Source: Strongyloides papillosus
Lineage: Eukaryota; Nematoda; Chromadorea; Rhabditida; Strongyloididae
Direction of reading: 5' to 3'
Assembly (NCBI GenBank): GCA_005656395.1
Contig: SRSI01000019.1
Coordinates: 310,001 to 374,000, forward strand
DNA length: 64,000 bases
The notes under the pieces were generated by a model. The model saw only the letters and a program-made list of their open reading frames with translations, ran no database searches and had not been told where the DNA came from. Made by a program: the position numbers and the translations under genes. Within the stretch, counting starts at the first letter, position 1. Each line of letters starts with the position of its first letter. Below are positions 60,260 to 64,000 of this stretch, piece by piece.

Positions 60260-61146
60260 TTAGGTTGGTGCAAAAGTTCTGTCGTTTTTTTCAATATCAC
60301 TTTCTATCATCAAAAAAGTATGATCACAATTGACAAAAAATTAAGTCGTTAAAATAGATAGATTGTACCACTTCTTTACTTTAAAATTTGCATAATAGCA
60401 AATTGTTATATTATCTATCCTACATTTTCTTTTGCTAAACATGAAGGCAGTCAAAAGTCATTTTTGACACTATGTCTTCTAAGAGCTCTAACTAAGACAA
60501 ATGACAACTTATGCTTCTAAAAATTTATGTGTAGCATTGGCGAGAAGTGTAGTAAATGTTGAAACTATATAAAAATCGTTCTTAAAGATTTAAGACAAAT
60601 AAGTGAATCTTGAAGATGGAGCATCCATTTGTATGGCTTCAGCTTCCAATAAAGATTTTTTGAGATTCTATCAATTCCAAACTACTTTTAATGACCTTTA
60701 ATGTAAAATGCTATCAAAATTAGACAAGAAATATCTAAAAAAATTACAAAATTCAGAAAATGATAAAAAAGTTGTTCTTCAGTATGACGACATATATCAT
60801 TGAAGACTCGGAAAAATCTGGATGAGAGAAGCTATGAGTTTCTATCGCACACAACATATTCTCCAGATGTTTCTCTATCTATTCACAATCTACTCTTATC
60901 TCTACATAAATTCTAGGATGGTAGACACTTCTGTAAAGTTGATGAAGTAATTATTGGTTTTTTTGAAACTTTCTTCAAAAAGGTTAAGAAATTCTTCAAA
61001 TCTGGAATCGGTAAGGTAGCTACTAATTGAAGACAAGTTGTTGATAATAATGGATGGTATATTACAAATTAACTAATTTTTATATAAAAATTATAACCTT
61101 CTAAAGTTTCGGTTAAAAAAACGACAGAACTTTTGCACCAACCTAA
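60260..61146 (+). mobile_element. mariner-family element B3 with intact TIRs, 887 bases
   Basis: The ends TTAGGTTGGTGCAAAAGTTC and the inverted copy at 61118-61146 are about 30 bases, flanked by TA. The plus strand shows broken transposase text: TYSPD at about 60860 (the mariner PPYSPD motif), a DGRHFCKVDEV-like stretch and VDNNGWYI near the C-terminus, the family's typical end. Stops, frameshifts and internal loss make it inactive. Relics B1 and B2 are older or more decayed copies of the same lineage. Confidence 0.88.
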
Positions 61147-61851
61147 TATATGGAGAAAGTATTTGCAAAAGTTTTTCGTTGATAGTATGTTTGTGTTCAA
61201 AACTTTAATGTATACGTATATTTAAAATTCTTGGAAAATTAGTCTGAAAAATCACACTTTAATATATTTTAAAGGAGTTAATGTTATAGAAATCGAATTA
61301 GAGAAAAATTGAAAGATTAAAGCCTAACTTTATCTAGAGAATATTAAATTTAATTATTGATGCTGCAAATTACTACAAAAGTTGATTAAGATTGTACACA
61401 TCAAGAGTATTTTGTTGAAATTGCATATTTAATATAAGTATAATTTTAATTTCAAGAAAGACCTAACTTGAAAACGTAGTTGTCTGTGTGATAGATTATT
61501 AGGCTAATATTCCGCTTTCATATACTCCCAATATTATAATGCTAGTTATATCCTCTAAGATTGTACGTGAGATTTCTTCCCTGAGTTAAAATATTGATAT
61601 ATGCATGAGTTGCTCTTTCATTGAGTAGGAGTGAAGTGTTCACAATGTGCTACAATTTTGGACAGGTGTGGTTGGAGCTACATAAGTGATAGATGTACTG
61701 AAAGATTGGAGTCAATAAATTAAGGAATTTTAAGGAGTTAGGTAAAGTTCAATTAAATGAAGAGAATTTCAGTGAGAATCAAAGAGTTCAAAGTTGATAC
61801 AAAAGTTTCTGTCAAATATAGAGAGATTTAGAAGAAATGAGAAGGTAATCA
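61147..61851. other. spacer with copy 3 of the conserved 450-base block
   Basis: About 61380-61830 matches 38050-38500 and 43550-44000. No frame is open in all three copies. Confidence 0.5.
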
Positions 61852-63116
61852 TACACACAGAAAAAAAAGGACACAGGTTTGCATAAAATGTAACAATTTG
61901 TCCCGAATGTATTAGAAATCACGCCACTATATGCATTATTGTGCGCCACTTCAAAAAAATCCAAGCAAAAATTTATTTAGTAAATAAAAAAAATATAAAT
62001 ATTATAATAATTTAAGAATTAATATTCCAATGCATATTCCATATTTTTTCTTTTTTTTCTTACTTTTAATGATTCTGAGATAAATTCTTGAGGTATATCA
62101 TCGAAAGTATATTTTATATGAGCACTTTGAATATCATTAACCATACAAGTACACATTGTGCCATCATTTTAATATTCTATCGAAGTCTATTTTTGAAACT
62201 CTTAAATTGTAGATCATGATTTGCTTCTACATACGTTTAAAATATTTTTAAGTTAGTGGCGGTATTAATGCATATAGTGGCGGACAAAATGTACATCAGT
62301 AATTAAAGAATTATTTAAATAAGCTTCTATTTTTCTAGTATACTATTTTTATTTTAGAATATAAGTTGTTTTCTACAATCCATTTTAAAATAATGATTAA
62401 AATTTAATTCTATGTAAAATTACAAAAACTTTTATAAAAAACATTTTTAACATATTACAGTACATTTTTTTAAATATTTTTCAATAGTTTAAATTATTAT
62501 AAATTGTATTTTATGAAATTTTCACATTTGATACTCTAAATTTTTTTTATAATGTCTTTTAAAAATCATCTTTAAAAATCAAACTCATAAAAAGTTATAA
62601 AATAATATGGATTTTTATTTCTAGTCAAAAAATAACTTTTACATATTTTAATTTAAAATAAGAACGAATACTAAAATAATATTTTTAAATAATAATACTT
62701 TGTGTGAGTAAATAATTACTGCTTTTCTTTATTATTGTTGCGAAATTTTTAAACTTTTTGTCGTTAATAGATTGTTTAAAATAATGATTTTTATTAAAAC
62801 ATCAATAATTTGACACGAAATTGACTTTTAATAGCATATTTTATAAAATAAAAAAACAAGTTAAAATCTAAATGAGCATAATGTCATAAAAAATATCAAA
62901 ATTAAAAAAAGTCACATTAATTTAAAAAGTTAAACATATATCTTTGTAAAAAACGGCAAAATGTATGCGACAACCCAATATTTTGTGTTGTTTAAAAATT
63001 TTTGCTATTGCTTGATAATTTTAAAATTTGAATAATATTTAATTTTTTAAAATGGTGGGACATTTTTTGCATTTTAGATAGATTTGTCAAAATTTGTTCT
63101 TTTTTTTCTGTATGTA
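61852..63116. mobile_element. candidate TIR element of about 1.27 kb, no transposase
   Basis: The left end TACACACAGAAAAAAAAGGA and the right end CTTTTTTTTCTGTATGTA are inverted copies over about 22 bases, and weaker inversion continues inward for about 50 bases. Inside the left half an inverted pair CGCCACTATATGCAT (about 61924 and 62268) suggests a second, nested element of about 350 bases. The remainder is AT-rich without coding potential. Target duplication is unclear. Confidence 0.5.
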
Positions 63117-63449
63117 CTGTTAATAAATAAAAAAATCTACGTCATTTCACGAATAACGTGAAAAACATAAAGACTGAAAGAATTTGGCAGCTTATAATTA
63201 ATATAAAGGATTTTTAAAATTTTATGAATATAAATTTAAGACATAAATGATTTATTTAAAAGTACAATCTATTGATTTATAAAAATCTTTAGTCAATTAA
63301 ATTAAGATGTGTAATCATTTTTTCCATGATTTTACTAAAAAATTATTTTCTTAACATTATGATCCTGTCATAATATTATGTTATCTTTTTTTAAAAAAAA
63401 TTATTTAGTTCTTTTAAAATTTTTTGAACCGATTAACATAAATCATCCT

Positions 63450-64000
63450 TTAAAAATGTTTACGTCTCAACAACCAATTTAATTCTTTAAAGACACCCAT
63501 TTTTGCTAGAAATAAAAGAAAATTTAATTTATAAAAAGTTCATTTCATACCCTTTCCATTTGCCTCTTTATAATCTTTCCAAGTAATTGGTCTTTGAGTC
63601 GTTTCTAAAAAAAATTTTCAAAAATTATTTTGCGAATAAAAGTTGTTACCTGATTTTGGGAAATCGGAAGTAAGAAATACATTATATAAATGAGGTACTA
63701 CCTCAACGGTTACGTCATTTCCTAAACCAACATCTGGCAATCTTTTAACAAACTTTTCCTTAAAATTTAGTTTAAAATCAATAATAATTTAGCTTACAAT
63801 TGTTTTTTTATTAAGTTTTTTTATTGCTTCATTTTCATGTTGAATTTGATTCCAATCAGTATCACGTGGACCAAGACCAATGTCGTAATTAATTTTATCA
63901 ACAGGGTCAATAGATGAAAGAAACAGTTTTTGGTAATCATCTTCTTCTGGAGCCAAATAAACAACACATGGTTTACCTATACGATCGGTACAATTGGTCT
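63450..64000 (-). CDS. SSP-12, secreted C-x7-C family protein, four exons, cut by the window end
   Basis: Exons 63798-64000 (5' part outside the window), 63650-63758, 63551-63604 and 63450-63505 (phases 0, 1, 1). The visible part starts just after the signal peptide at TNC-x7-C-VVYLAPEEDDYQK; the family Ala of EDAY is replaced by Asp. It is closest to SSP-1 (shares GLGPRDTDW with GLGPYDTDW, and TWKDYKEANGK with TWKDVCKANRR). Basic tail RRKHF. The array continues beyond the window. Confidence 0.8.

Overview
The window is nuclear DNA of a nematode. It is very AT-rich, with tiny introns (about 40-60 bases) bounded by GTAAG/GTATG donors and TTTNAG or TATAG acceptors. It holds nematode chemoreceptors, a CLUAP1/DYF-3 ciliary gene, an ShK-domain secreted protein and an expanded UGT/serine-peptidase repertoire, interrupted by mariner and RTE-like relics. 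Base composition and gene families best fit a clade IV parasite of the Strongyloides type; that is inference, not proof. Exon structures were worked out by hand from splice signals and reading-frame continuity.

Left part, 0-31 kb, ordinary gene territory. A tandem pair of tiny acidic Tyr/Asp-rich secreted peptides (348 and 2087) lies on a 1.74-kb duplication. Next come a secreted protein with separate basic and acidic blocks (3794), two divergent 7-TM chemoreceptor genes (4900-6038 minus, 6987-7953 plus), tRNA-Leu(UAA) (8722-8803), a double-ShK secreted protein (9468), a three-repeat helical protein (10463-11002), an acyl-CoA synthetase (11591-13247), CLUAP1/dyf-3 (13617-14840), glycogenin (15123-15998), a 3.5-kb gene-free gap, a serine carboxypeptidase (19518-20999), a head-to-head pair of S28 (PRSS16/PCP-like) peptidases sharing a ~150-base promoter (22070-25661), a small CxxC/CxxC orphan (27343), a UDP-glycosyltransferase (28179) and an orphan helical protein (29969).

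Right part, 32.8-64 kb, is a head-to-tail array of 12 minus-strand genes of one small secreted protein family that I do not recognise. I number them SSP-1 to SSP-12 from left to right; SSP-12 runs off the window. Each starts with a signal peptide and a C-x7-C motif. SSP-1 to -5, -11 and -12 have four exons. SSP-6 to -10 have two exons, with exons 3-4 deleted so that exon 2 runs straight into the old 3' flank. Copies share an upstream promoter element, an AT-rich TATA region and, in the four-exon group, a 3' hairpin. SSP-11 has lost its ATG. The array grew by tandem duplication (1.8-kb units for SSP-7 to -10; a 2.1-kb unit carrying a mariner relic for SSP-6 and -7). It is punctuated by mariner elements, a long foldback element, other TIR elements and a dead RTE-like LINE. 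This array is the most likely undescribed system here: a lineage-specific, coordinately regulated, rapidly diversifying family of secreted proteins.
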